Assembly (NCBI RefSeq): GCF_023091745.1
Contig: NW_026291758.1
Location: 62,001 to 126,000, forward strand
Reading direction: 5' to 3'
DNA length: 64,000 nt
Source of the DNA: Budorcas taxicolor
Taxonomy: Eukaryota; Chordata; Mammalia; Artiodactyla; Bovidae
Shown piece by piece: positions 12,001 to 24,081 of the stretch (positions within the stretch are counted from its first letter, which is position 1; each line of letters begins with the position of its first letter). The notes beneath the pieces were generated by a model that worked only from the letters and a program-made list of their open reading frames with translations, was not told the origin of the DNA and did no database searches. The position numbers were made by a program, and so were the translations under genes.

Positions 12001-13886
12001 AAAGGCCCGTCCCCATGCGAGTTGCTAGGGGCCATCTCGGGATTCCTCTCCAGTCCATGCCGGGGCCTAAGACCTTGTGTGGAGTCGGGGCCAGAACCTG
12101 AGGATTCCTCTCCAGTGTTGCCATGGATCTTGGGGTGCTTCTGTGTCTCCCCAGGTGAGTCAGGCCTCGTCTGGAATGGGGGCATGCCCGTGCGCTTTCC
12201 TCCCGAGCTGCAGCAGTAGTGTCACGCTTCCTGTCACGTGGATCAAGGGATCTGTGGTTTCCCTCGGGACTGTCCCTCGAGGCTTCCCCACGAGGCTTTC
12301 CCACAGGGCTGTGCCACGTGCCACCTTGGTTGGAGTCGATCCTCGGCATGAAAGACGAGCCGGTGAAGGGAAAAGAGGTTCCTCTGGCAAGGACTGAGAC
12401 ATCTGGGGGACTCTTGGAATGGTGGCACGACCCTGGAGTTCCTCTCGTCGATCCTCTTGAGAGGGCCTCCTCTTGAGATGCGACGGGAACGCCGGGAACT
12501 CTTTCCCGATGAAGCAGGGAAAGGATCCCTCATCTCGAGCTACGAGGCGGAAACGGGGCTCCTCTGGATGTGGGCGAGACCCTCGTGTTTCCTCTCGAGT
12601 GGAGACGGGTATGTCGGGGAACTTCTTGATTTGCACCAAGGGTGTGAAGGACCCTTGCGAAGTTCCAGAGGTGAGGTGTGATCAGCCTGGAGACGCCTCA
12701 GCGGAAATGGGCCTCATCTCGCCTGGAGGGGAGAACCTCCTGGATTTCCTCGAGTTGCGACAGGTCTTCTCGAGTTACGACGGGGACCTCAGGGACCCGC
12801 TCTGGTGGCCTCAGGAAAGGCCAGTCCCCATGCGAGTTGCTAGGGGCCATCTCGGGATTCCTCTCCCGTCCATGCCAGGGCCTAAGACCTTGTGTGGAGT
12901 CGGGGCCGGAACCTGAGGATTCCTCTCCAGTGTTGCCATGTATCTTGGGGTGCTTCTGAGTCTCCCCAGGGGAGTCAGGCCTCGTATCGAGTGGGGGCAT
13001 GCACGTGCGCTTTCCTCCCGAGCTGCAGCAGTAGTGTCACGCTTCCTGTCACGTGGATCAAGGGATCTGTGGTTTCCCTCGAGGCTGTCCCTCGAGGCTT
13101 TCCAACGAGGCTTTCCCACAGCGCTGTGCCACGAGCCACCTTGGTGGGAGTCGATCCTCGGCGTGAAAGACGAGCCGGTGAAGGGAACAGAGGTTCCTCT
13201 GCAATGGACTGAGACATCTGGGCGACTCTTGGAATGGTGGCACGACCCTGGAGTTCCTCTCGTCGATCCTCTTGAGAGGGCCTCCTCTTGAGATGCGACG
13301 GGAACGCCGGGAACTCTTTCCCGACGAAGTAGGGAAAGGATCCCTCATCTCGAGCTACGAGGCGGAAACGGAGCTACTCTGGATATGGGCGGGACCCTCC
13401 TGTTTCCTCTCGAGTGGAGACGGGTATGTTGGGGAACTTCTTGATTTGCACCAAGGGTGTGAAGGACCCTTGCGAAGTTCCAGAGGTGAGGTGTGATCAG
13501 CCTCGAGACGCCTCAGCAGAAATGGGCCTCATCTCGCCTGGAGGGGAGAACCTCCTGGATTTTCTCGAGTTGCGGCAGGTCTTCTCGAGTTACGACGGGG
13601 ACCTCAGGGACCCGCTCTGGTGGCCTCAGGAAAGGCCAGTCCCCGTGCGAGTTGCTAGGGGCCATCTCGGGATTACTATCCGGTCCATGCCGGGGCCTAA
13701 GACCTTGTGTGGAGTCGGGGCCGGAACCTGAGGATTCCTCTCCAGTGTTGCCATGGATCTTGGGGTGCTTCTGAGTCTCCCCAGGGGAGTTAGGCCTCGT
13801 CTCGAGTGGGGGCATGCACGAGCGCTTTCCTCCCGAGCTGCAGCAGTAGTGTCACGCTTCCTGTCACGTGGATCAAGGGATCTGTG

Positions 13887-13963
13887 GTTTCCCTCGAGGC
13901 TTTCGATCGAGGCTTGCCCACAAGGCTTTCCCAGAAGGCTTTCCCACAGGGCTGTGCCACGTG
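13887..13963. repeat. 13-bp unit zone with one extra unit
   Basis: The order is GTTTCCCTCGAG, GCTTTCGATCGAG, GCTTGCCCACAAG, GCTTTCCCAGAAG, GCTTTCCCACAGG, GCTGTGCCACGTG, one unit more than usual. This explains the 827-bp monomer starting at 13493. The unusual pair GCTTGCCCACAAG then GCTTTCCCAGA is seen again at the very end of the window (63977-64000). Confidence 0.9.
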
Positions 13964-16900
13964 CCACCTTGGTGTGAGTCGATCCTCGCCGTGAAAGACG
14001 AGCCGGTGAAGGGAAAAGAGGTTCCTCTGGAAAGGACTGAGACATCTGGGGGACTCTTGGAATGGTAGCACGACTTGGAGTTCCTCTCGCCGTTCCTGTT
14101 TGGAGGGCCTCCACTTGAGATGCGACGGGAACGCCGGGAACTCTTTCCCGCCAAAGCAGGGAAAGGATCCCTCATCTCGAGGTACGACGAGGAAACGGGG
14201 CTCCTCTGGATGTGGGCGGGACACTCGTGTTTCCTCTCGAGTGGAGACGGGTATGTCGGGGAACTTCCTGATCTGCACCAAGGGTGTGAAGGACCCTTGC
14301 GAAGTTCCAGAGGTGAGGTGTGATCAGCCTCGAGACGCCTCAGCGGAAATCGGCCTCATCTCGCCTGGAGGGGAGAACCTCCTGGATTTTCTCGAGTTGC
14401 GGCAGGTCTTCTCGAGTTACGACGGGGACCTCAGGGACCCGCTCTGGTGGCCTCAGGAAAGGCCAGTCCCCGTGCGAGTTGCTAGGGGCCATCTCGGGAT
14501 TCCTCTCCCGTCCGTTCCTGGGCCTAAGACCTTGTGTGGAGTCGGGGCTGGAACCTGAGGATTCCTCTCCAGTGTTGCCATGGATCTTGGGGTGCTTCTG
14601 AGTCTCCCCAGTGGAGTCAGGCCTCGTCTCGAGTGGGGGCATGCACGTGCGCTTTCCTCCCGAGCTGCAGCAGTAGTGTCACGCTTCCTGTCACGTGGAT
14701 CAAGGGATCTGTGGTTTCCCTCGAGGCTTTCGCTCGAGGCTTTCCCACGAGGCTTTCCCACAGGGTTGTGCCACATGCCACCTTGGTGTGAGTCGATCGT
14801 CGGCCTGAAAGACGAGCCGGAGAAGGGAAAAGAGGTTCCTCTGCAATGGACTGAGACATCTGGGGGACTTTTGGAATGGTGGCACGACCCTGGAGTTCCT
14901 CTCTCCGTTCCTGTTGAGAGGGCCTCCTCTTGAGATGCGACGGGAACGCCGGGAACTCTTTCCAGATGAAGCAGTGAAAGAATCCCTCATCTCGAGCTAC
15001 GAGGCGGAAACGGGGCTCCTCTGGATGTGGGCGGGACCCTCGTGATTCCTCTCGAGTGGAGACGGCTAGGTTGGGGAACTTCTTGATTTGCACCAAGGGT
15101 GTAAAGGACCCTGTCGAAGTTCCAGAGGTGAGGTGTGATCAGCCTCGAGACACCTCATCGGAAATGGGCCTCATCTCGCCTGGAGGGGAGAACCTCCTGG
15201 TTTTTCTCTAGTTGCGGCAGGTCTTCTCGAGTTACGACGGGGACCTCAGGGACCCGCTCTGGTGGCCTCAGGAAAGGCCAGTCCCCATGCGAGTTGCTAG
15301 GGGACCTCTCGTGATTCCTCTCCTGTCCATGCCGGTGCCTCAGTCCTTGTGTGGAGTCGGGGCCGGAACCTGAGGATTCCTCTCCAGTGTTGCATGGATC
15401 CTGGGGTGCTTCTGAGTCTCCCCAGGGGAGTCAGGCCTCGTCTCGAGTGGGGGCATGCACGTGCGCTTTCCTCCCGAGCTGCAGCAGTAGTGTCACGCTT
15501 GCTGTCACGTGGATCAAGGGATCTGTGGCTTTCCCTCGAGGCTGTCCCTCGAGGCTTTCCCACGAGGCTTTCCCACAGGGCTGTGCCACGTGCCACCTTG
15601 GTGTGAGTCGATCCTCGGCGTGAAAGATGAGGCGGTGAAGGGAAAAGTGGTTCCTCTGGAATGGACTGAGACATCTGAGGGACTCTTGGAATGGTGGCAC
15701 GACCCTGGAGTTCCTCTCGCCGTTCCTGTTGAGAAGGCCTCCTCTTGAGATGCGACGGGAACGCACGGAACTCTTTCCCGACGAAGCAGGGAAAGGATCC
15801 CTCATCTCGAGCTACGAGGCGGAAACGGGGCTCCTCTGGATGTGGGCGGGACCCCCGTGTTTCCCCTCGAGTGGATACGGGTATGTCGGGGAACTTCTTG
15901 ATTTGCACCAAGTGTGTGAAGGACCCTTTCGAAATTCCACAGGTGAGGTGTGATCAGCCTCGAGACGCCTTAGCGGAAATGGGCCTCATCTCGCCTGGAG
16001 TGGAGAACCTCCTGGATTTTCTCGAGTTGCGACAGGTCTTCTCCAGTTACGACGGGGACCTCAGGGACCCGCTCTGGTGGCCTCAGGAAAGGGCAGTCCC
16101 CGTGCGAGTTGCTAGGGACCATGACGGCATTCCTCCCCCGTCCATGCCGGGTCCTAAGACCTTGTGGAGAGTCGGGGCCGGAACCTGAGGATTCCTCTGC
16201 AGTGTTGCCATGAATCTTGGGGTGCTTCTGAGTCTCCCCAGGGGAGTCAGGCCTCGTCTCGAGTGGGGGCATGCACGTGTGCTTTCCTCCCGAGCTGCAG
16301 CAGTAGTGTCACGCTTCCTGTCACGTGGATCAAGGGATCTCTGGTTTCCCTCGAGGCTTTCACTCGATGCTATCCCACGAGGGTTTCCCACAGCGCTGTG
16401 CAACGTGCCACCTTGGTGTGAGTCGATCCACGGCGTGAAAGACGAGCCGGTGAAGGGAAAAGAGTTTCCTCTGGAATGGACTGAGACATCTGGGGGACTC
16501 TTGGAATGGTGGCACGACCCTGGAGTTCCTCTCGCCGTTCCTGTTGAGAGGGCCTCCTCTTGAGATGTGACGGGAACGCCGGGAACTCTTTCCCGACGAA
16601 GCAGGGAAAGGATCCCTCATCTCGAGCTACGAGGCGGAAACGGTGCTCCTCTGGATGTGGGCGGGACCCTCGTGTTTCCTCTCGAGTGGAGACGGGTATG
16701 TCGGGGTACTTCCTGATTTGCACCAAGGGTGTGAAGGACCCTTGCGAAGTTCCAGAGGTGAGGTGTGATCAGCCTCGAGACGCCTCAGCGGAAATGGGCC
16801 TCATCTCGCCTGGAGGGGAGAGCCTCCTGGATTTTCTCGAGTTGCAGCAGGTCTTCTCGAGTTACGACGGGGACCACAGGGACCCGCTCTGGTGGCCTCA

Positions 16901-18764
16901 GGAAAGCCCAGTCGCCATGCGAGTTGCTAGGTGCCATCTCGGGATTCCTCTCCCGTCCATGCCGGTGCCTCAGTCCTTGTGTGGAGTCGGAGCCGGAATC
17001 TGAGGATTCCTCTCCAGTGTGGCCATGGATCTTGGGGTGCTTCTGTGTCTGCCCAGGGGAGTCAGGCCTCGTCTCGAGTGGGGGCATGCACGTGGGCTTT
17101 CCTCCTGAGCTGCAGCACTAGTGTCACGCTTACTGTCACGTGGATCAAGGGATCTGTGCTTTCCCTTGAATCTTTCCCTCGAGGTTTTCCCACGAGGCTT
17201 TCCCACAGGGCTGTGCCACGTGCCACCTTGGTGTGAGTCGATCCTCGGCGTGAAAGACGAGCCGGTGAAGGGAAAAGAGGTTCCTCTGGAAAGGACTGAG
17301 ACATCTGGGGGACTCTTGGAATGGTAGCACGACTTGGAGTTCCTCTCGCCGTTCCTGTTTGGAGGGCCTCCACTTGAGATGCGACGGGAACGCCGGGAAC
17401 TCTTTCCCGCCGAAGCAGGGAAAGGATCCCTCATCTCGAGGTACGAGGAGGAAACGGGGCTCCTCTGGATGTGGGCGGGACCCTCGTGTTTCCTCTCGAG
17501 TGGAGACGGGTATGTCGGGGTACTTCCTGATTTGCACCAAGGGTGTGAAGGACCCTTGCGAAGTTCCAGAGGTGAGGTGTGATCAGCCTCGAGACGCCTC
17601 AGCGGAAATGGGCCTCATCTCGCCTGGAGGGGAGAACCTCCTGGATTTTCTCGAGTTACGGCAGGTCTTCTCGAGTTACGACGGGGACCTCAGGGACCCG
17701 CTCTGGTGGCCTCAGGAAAGGCCAGTCCCCGTGCGAGTTGCTAGGGGCCATCTCGGGATTCCTCTCCCGTCCGTTCCTGGGCCTAAGACCTTGTGTGGAG
17801 TCGGGGCTGGAACCTGAGGATTCCTCTCCAGTGTTGCCATGGATCTTGGGGTGCTTCTGAGTCTCCCCAGGGGAGTCAGGCCTCGTCTCGAGTGGGGGCA
17901 TGCACGTGCGCTTTCCTCCCGAGCTGCAGCAGTAGTGTCACGCTTCCTGTCACGTGGATCAAGGGATCTGTGGTTTCCTTCGAGGCTTTTGCTCGAGGCT
18001 TTCCCACGAGGCTTTCCCACAGGGTTGTGCCACATGCCACCTTGGTGTGAGTCGATCCTCGGCGTGAAAGACGAGCGGGTGAAGGGGAAAAGGTTCCTCT
18101 GGAATGGACTGAGACATCTGGGGGACTCTTGGATTGGTGGCACGACCCTGGAAGTCCCTCTCGCCGTTCCTGTTGAGAGGGCCACCTCTTGAGATGCGAC
18201 GGGACGCCGGGATCTCTTTCCCGACGAAGCAGGGAAAGGATCCCTCATCTCGAGCTACGAGGCGGAAACGGGGCTCCTCTGGATGTGGGCGGGACCCTCG
18301 TGTTTCCTCTCGAGTGGAGACGGGTATGTCGGGGAACTTCTTGATTTGCACCAAGGGTGTGAAGGACCCTTGCGAAGTTCCAGAGGTGAGGTGTGATCAG
18401 CCTCGAGATGCCTCAGCGGAAATGGGCCTCATCTCGCCTGGAGGGGAGAACCTCCTGGATTTTCTCGAGTTGCGGCAGGTCTTATCGAGTTACGACGGGG
18501 ACCTCAGGGACCCGCTCTGGTGGCCTCAGGAAAGGCCATTCCCCGTGCGATTTGCTAGGGGGCCTCTCCGAATTCCTCTACCGTCCATGCCGCGGCCTCA
18601 GTCCTTGTGTGGAGTCGGGGCTGGAACCTGAGGATTCCTCTCCAGTGTTGCCATGGATCTTGGGGTGCTTCTGAGTCTCCCCAGGGGAGTCAGGCCTCGT
18701 CTCGAGTGGGGGCATGCACGTGCGCTTTCCTCCCGAGACGCAACAGTTGTGTCACGCTTCCTGT

Positions 18765-18782
18765 CACGTGGATCACGTGATC
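18765..18782. other. Doubled CACGTG with 12-bp palindrome
   Basis: Two CACGTG hexamers lie at 18765-18770 and 18774-18779 because GATCAAGGGATC, the usual sequence, reads GATCACGTGATC here. That 12-mer (18771-18782) is a perfect palindrome. It is a private variant of this monomer, probably chance substitution. Confidence 0.75.
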
Positions 18783-19602
18783 TGTGGCGTTCCCTCGAGG
18801 CTGTCCCTCCAGGCTTTCCCACGAGGCTTACCCACAGGGCTGTGCCACGTGCCACCTTGGTGTGAGTCGATCCTCGGCGTGAAAGACGAGCCGGTGAAGG
18901 GAAAAGAGGTTCCTCTGGAATGGACTGAGACATCTGGGGGACTCTTGGAATGGTGGCACGACCCTGGAGTTCCTCTCGCCGTTCCTGTTGAGAGGGCCTC
19001 CCCTTGAGATGCGACAGGAACGCCGGGAACTCCTTCCCGACGATGCAGGGAAAGGATCCCACATCTCGAGCTACTAGGTGGAAACGGGGTTCCTCTGGAT
19101 GTGGGCGGGACCCTCGTGTTTCCTCTCGAGTGGAGACGGGTATGTCGGGGAACTTCTTGATTTGCACCAAGGGTGTGAAGGACCCTTGTGAAGTTCCAGA
19201 GGTGAGGTGTGATCAGGCTCGAGACGCCTCAACGGAAATGGGCCTCATCTCGCCTGGAGGGGATAACCTCCTGGATTTCCTTGAGTTGCGGCAGGTCTTC
19301 TCGAGTTACGACGGGGACCTCAGGGACCCGCTCTGGTGGCCTCAGGAAAGGCCAGTCCCCATGCGAGTTCCTAGGGGACCTCTCGGGATACCTCTCCCGT
19401 CCATGCCCCGGCCTCAGTCCTTGTGTGAAGTCGGGGATGGAACCTGAGGATTCCTCTCCAGTGTTGCCATGGATCTTGGGGTGCTTCTGAGTCTCCCCAG
19501 GGGAGTCAGGCCTCGTCTCGAGTGGGGGCATGCACGAGCGCTTTCCTCCCAAGCTGCAGCAGTAGTGTCACGCTTCCTGTCACGTGGATCAAGGGATCTG
19601 TG

Positions 19603-19653
19603 GTTTCCCTCGAGGCTTTCGCTCGAGGCTTTCCCACAGGGCTGTGCCACGTG
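19603..19653. repeat. 13-bp unit zone with one unit missing
   Basis: GTTTCCCTCGAG and GCTTTCGCTCGAG are followed directly by GCTTTCCCACAGG; the GCTTTCCCACGAG unit is absent. Together with loss of TT in GGGGACTCGGAATGG near 19745 this gives the 800-bp length of the monomer starting at 19209. Confidence 0.9.
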
Positions 19654-22600
19654 CCACCTTGGTGTGAGTCGATCCTCGGCGTGAAAGACGAGCCGGTGAA
19701 GGGAAAAGAGGTTCCTCTGGAGTGGACTGAGACATCTGGGGGACTCGGAATGGTGGCACGACCCTGGAGTTCCTCTCGCCGTTCCTGTTGAGAGGGCCTC
19801 CTCTTGAGATGCGACGGGAACGCCGGGAACTCTTTCCCGAAGAAGCAGGGAAAAGATCCCTCATCTCGAGCTACGAGGCGGAAACGGGGCTCCTCTGGAT
19901 GTGGGCGGGACCCTCGTGTTTCCTCTCGAGTGGAGACGGGTATGTCGGGGAACTTCTTGATTTGCACCAAGGGTGTGAAGGACCCTTTCGAAGTACCAGA
20001 GGTGAGGTATGATCAGCCTCGAGACGCCTCAGCGGAAATGGGCCTCATCTCGCCTGGAGGGGAGAACCTCCTGGATTCTCTCGAGTGCGGCAGGTCTTCT
20101 CGAGTTATGACGGGGACCTCAGGGACGCGCTCTGGTGGCCTCAGGAAAGTCCAGTACCCATGCGGTTTGCTAGGGGCCATCTCGGGATTCCTGTCCCGTC
20201 CATGCTGGGGCCTAAGACCTTGTGTGGAGTCGGGGCCGGAACCTGAGGCTTCCTCTCCAGTGTTGCCATGGATCCTGGGGTGCTTCTGAGTCTCCCCAGG
20301 GGAGTCAGGCCTCGTCTCGAGTGGGGGCATGCACGTGCGCTTTCCTCCTGTGCTGCAGCAGTAGTGTCACGCTTCCTGTCACGTGGATCAAGGGATCTGT
20401 GGCTTTCCCTCGAGGCTTTCGCTCGAGGCTTTCCCTCGAGGCTTTCCCACAGGGCTGTGCCACGTGCCACCTTGGTGGGAGTCGATCCTCGGCGTGAAAG
20501 ACGAGCCGGTGAAGGGGAAAGAGGTTCCTCTGGAATGGACTGAGACATCTGGGGGACTCTTGGAATGGTGGCACGACCCTGGAGTTCCTCTCGCCGTTCC
20601 TGTTGAGAGGGCCTCCTCTTGAGATGCGACGGGAACGCCGGGAACTCTTTCCCGACGAAGCAGGGAAAGGATCCCTCATCTCGAGCTACGAGGCGGAAAC
20701 GGGGCTCCTCTGGATGTGGGCGGGACCCTCGTGTTTCCTCTCGAGTGGAGACGGGTATGTCGGGGAACTTCATGATTTGCACCAAGGGTGTGAAGGACCC
20801 TTTCGAAGTTCAAGAGGTGAGGTGTGATCAGCCTCGAGACGCCTCAGCGGAAATGGGCCTCATCTCGCCTGGAGGGGAGAACCTCCTGGATTTTCTCGAG
20901 TTGCGGCAGGTCTTCTCGAGTTACGACGGAGACCTCAGGGACCCGCTCTGGTGGCCTCAGGAAAGGCCCGTCCCCATGCGAGTTGCTAGGGGCCATCTCG
21001 GGATTCCTCTCCAGTCCATGCCGGGGCCTAAGACCTTGTGTGGAGTCGGGGCCAGAACCTGAGGATTCCTCTCCAGTGTTGCCATGGATCTTGGGGTGCT
21101 TCTGTGTCTCCCCAGGTGAGTCAGGCCTCGTCTCGAGTGGGGGCATGCACGTGCGCTTTCCTCCCGAGCTGCAGCAGTAGTGTCACGCTTCCTGTCACGT
21201 GGATCAAGGGATCTGTGTTTTCCCTCGAGGATTTCCCTCGAGGCTTTCCCACGAGGGTTTCCCACAGGGCTGTGCCACGTGCCACCTTGGTGTGAGTCGA
21301 TCCTCGGCGTGAAAGATGGGCCGGTGAAGGGAACAGAGTTTCCTCTGGAATGGACTGAGACATCTGGGGGACTCTTGGAATGGTGGCACGACCCTGGAGT
21401 TCCTCTCGCCGTTCCTGTTGAGAGGGCCTCCTCTTGAGATGCGACGGGAACGCCGGGAACTCTTTCCCGACGAAGCAGGGAAAGGATCCCTCATCTCGAG
21501 CTACGAGATGGAAACGGGGCTCTTCTGAATGTGGGCGGGACCCTCGTGTTTCCTCTCGAGTGGAGACGGGTAAGTCGGGGAACTTCCTGATTTGCACCAA
21601 GGGTGTGAATGACCCTTGCGAAGTTCCAGAGGTGAGGTGTGATAAGCCTCGAGACGCCTCAGCGGAAATGGGCCTCATCTCGCCTGGAGGGGAGAACCTC
21701 CTGGATTTTCTCGAGTTGCGGCAGGTCTTCTCGAGTTACGACGGGGACCTCAGGGACCCGCTCTGGTGGCCTCAGGAAAGGCCAGTCCCCGTGCGAGTTG
21801 TTAGGGGCCATCTCGGGATTCTTCTCCCGTCCGTTCCTGGGCCTAAGACCTTGTGTGTAGTCGGGGCCGGAACCTGAGGATTCCTCTCCAGTGTTGCCAT
21901 GGGTCTTGGGGTGCTTCTGAGTCTCCCCAGGGGAGTCAGGCCTCGTCTCGAGTGGGGGCATGCACGTGCGCTTTCCTCCCGAGCTGCAGCTGTAGTGTCA
22001 CCCTTCCTGTCAGGTGGATCAAGGGATCTGTGTTTTCCCTCCAGGCTTTCGCTCGAGGCTTGCCCACGAGGCTTTCCCACAGGGCTGTGCCACGTGCCAC
22101 CTTGGTGGGAGTCGATCCTCGGCGTGAAAGACGAGCCGTTGAAGGGAAAAGAGTTTCCTCTGGAAAGGACTGAGACATCTGGGGGACTCTTGGAATGGTG
22201 CCACGACACTGGAGTTCCTCTCATCTATCCTCTTGAGAGGGCCTCCTCTTCAGATGAGACGGGAACACCGGGAACTCTTTCCCGACGAAGCAGGGAAAGG
22301 ATCCCTCATCTCGAGCTACGAGGCGGAAACGGGGCTCCTCTGGATGTGGGCGGGACCCTCGTGTTTCCTCTCGAGTGGAGTCGGGTATGTCGGGGAACTT
22401 CTTGATTTGCACCAAGGGTGTGAAGGACCCTTGCGAAGTTCCAGAGGTGAGATGTGATCAGCCTCGAGACGCCTCAGCGGAAATGGGCCTCATCTCGCCT
22501 GGAGGGGAGAACCACCTGGATTTCCTCGAGTTGCGGCAGGTCTTCTCGAGTTACGACGGGGACCTCAGGGACCCGCTCTGGTGGCCTCAGGAAAGGCCAG

Positions 22601-24081
22601 TCCCCGTGCGATTTTCTAGGGGGCCTCTCCGAATTCCTCTCCCGTCCATGCCGGGGCCTCAGTCCTTGTGTGGATTCGGGGCCGGAACCTGAGGATTCCT
22701 CTCCAGTGTTGCCATGGATCTTGGGGTGCTTCTGAGTCTCCCCAGGGGAGTCAGGGCTCGTCTCGAGTGGGGGCATGCACGTGCGCTTTCCTCCCGAGCT
22801 GCAGCAGTAGTGTCACGCTTCCTGTCACGTGGTTCAAGGGATCTGTGGTTTCCCTCGTGGCTTTCGCTCGAGGCTTTCCCACGAGGCTTTCCCACAGGGC
22901 TGTGCCACGTGCCACCTTGGTGTGAGTAGATCCTCGGCGTGAAAGACGAGCCGGTGAAGGGAAAAGAGGTTCCTCTGGAAAGGACTGAGACATCTGGGGG
23001 ACTCTTGGAATGGTAGCACGACCGTGGAGTTCCTCTCGCCGTTCCTGTTGAGAGGGCCTCCTCTTGAGATGCGACGGGAACGCCGGGAACTCTTTCCCGC
23101 CGAAGCAGGGAAAGGATCCCTCATCTCGAGCTACGAGGAGGAAACGGGGCTCCTCTGGATGTGGGCGGGACCCTCGTGTTTCCTCTCGAGTGGAGACGGG
23201 TATGTCAGGGAAATTCCTGATTTGCACCAAGGGTGTGAAGTACCCTTGCGAAGTTCCAGAGGTGAGGTGTGATCAGCCTCGAGACGCCTCAGCGGAAATG
23301 GGCCTCATCTCGCCTGGAGGGGAGAACCTCCTGGATTTTCTCGAGTTGCGGCAGGTCTTCTCGAGTTACGACGGGGACCTCAGGGACACGCTCTGGTGGC
23401 CTCAGGAAAGGCCAGTTCCCGTGCGAGTTGCTAGGGGCCATCTCGGGATTCCTCTCCCGTCCGTTCCTGGGCCTAAGACCTTGTGTGGAGACGGGGCCGG
23501 AACCTGAGGATTCCTCTCCAGTGTTGCCATGGATCTTGGGGTGCTTCTGAGTCTTCCCAGGGGAGTCAGGCCTCGTCTTGAGTGGGGGCATGCATGTGCG
23601 CTTTCCTCCCGAGCTGCAGCAGTAGTGTCACGCTTCCTGTCACGTGGATCAAGGGATCTGTGGTTTCCCTCGAGGCTTTCGCTCGAGTCTTGCCCACGAG
23701 GCTTTCCCACAGGGCTGTGCCACGTGCCACCTTGGTGGGAGTCGATCCTCGGCGTGAAAGACGAGCCGGTGAAGGGGAAAAGGTTCCTCTGGAATGGACT
23801 GAGACATCTGGGGGACTCTTGGATTGGTGGCACGACCTGGAGTTCCTCTCTCCGTTCCTGTTGAGAGGGCCTCCTCTTGAGATGCGACGGGAACGCCGGG
23901 AACTCTTTCCAGATGAAGCAGTGAAAGGATCCCTCATCTCGAGCTACGAGGCGGAAACGGGGCTCCTCTGGATGTGGGCGGGACCATCGTGATTCCTCTC
24001 GAGTGGAGACGGCTAGGTTGGGGAACTTCTTGATTTGCACCAAGGGTGTGAAGGACCCTGTCGAAGTTCCAGAGGTGAGGT

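Larger units (their letters stand above)
11863..24081. repeat. Diverged monomeric block, 15 monomers
   Basis: Starts are at 11863, 12678, 13493, 14320, 15135, 15950, 16765, 17579, 18393, 19209, 20009, 20824, 21639, 22454 and 23269. Lengths are mostly 814-816 bp, with outliers of 827 bp (13493), 800 bp (19209) and 813 bp (23269). No regular higher-order period is visible. Neighbours differ by many scattered substitutions, and subfamily marks are mixed: the copy at 18393 is an 816-type, the others 815-types. Segments here are paralogous to other parts of the window: 15.3-17.25 kb to 56.8-58.75 kb, 16.97-18.63 kb to 29.17-30.83 kb, and 21.6-23.3 kb to 61.9-63.5 kb. Confidence 0.88.
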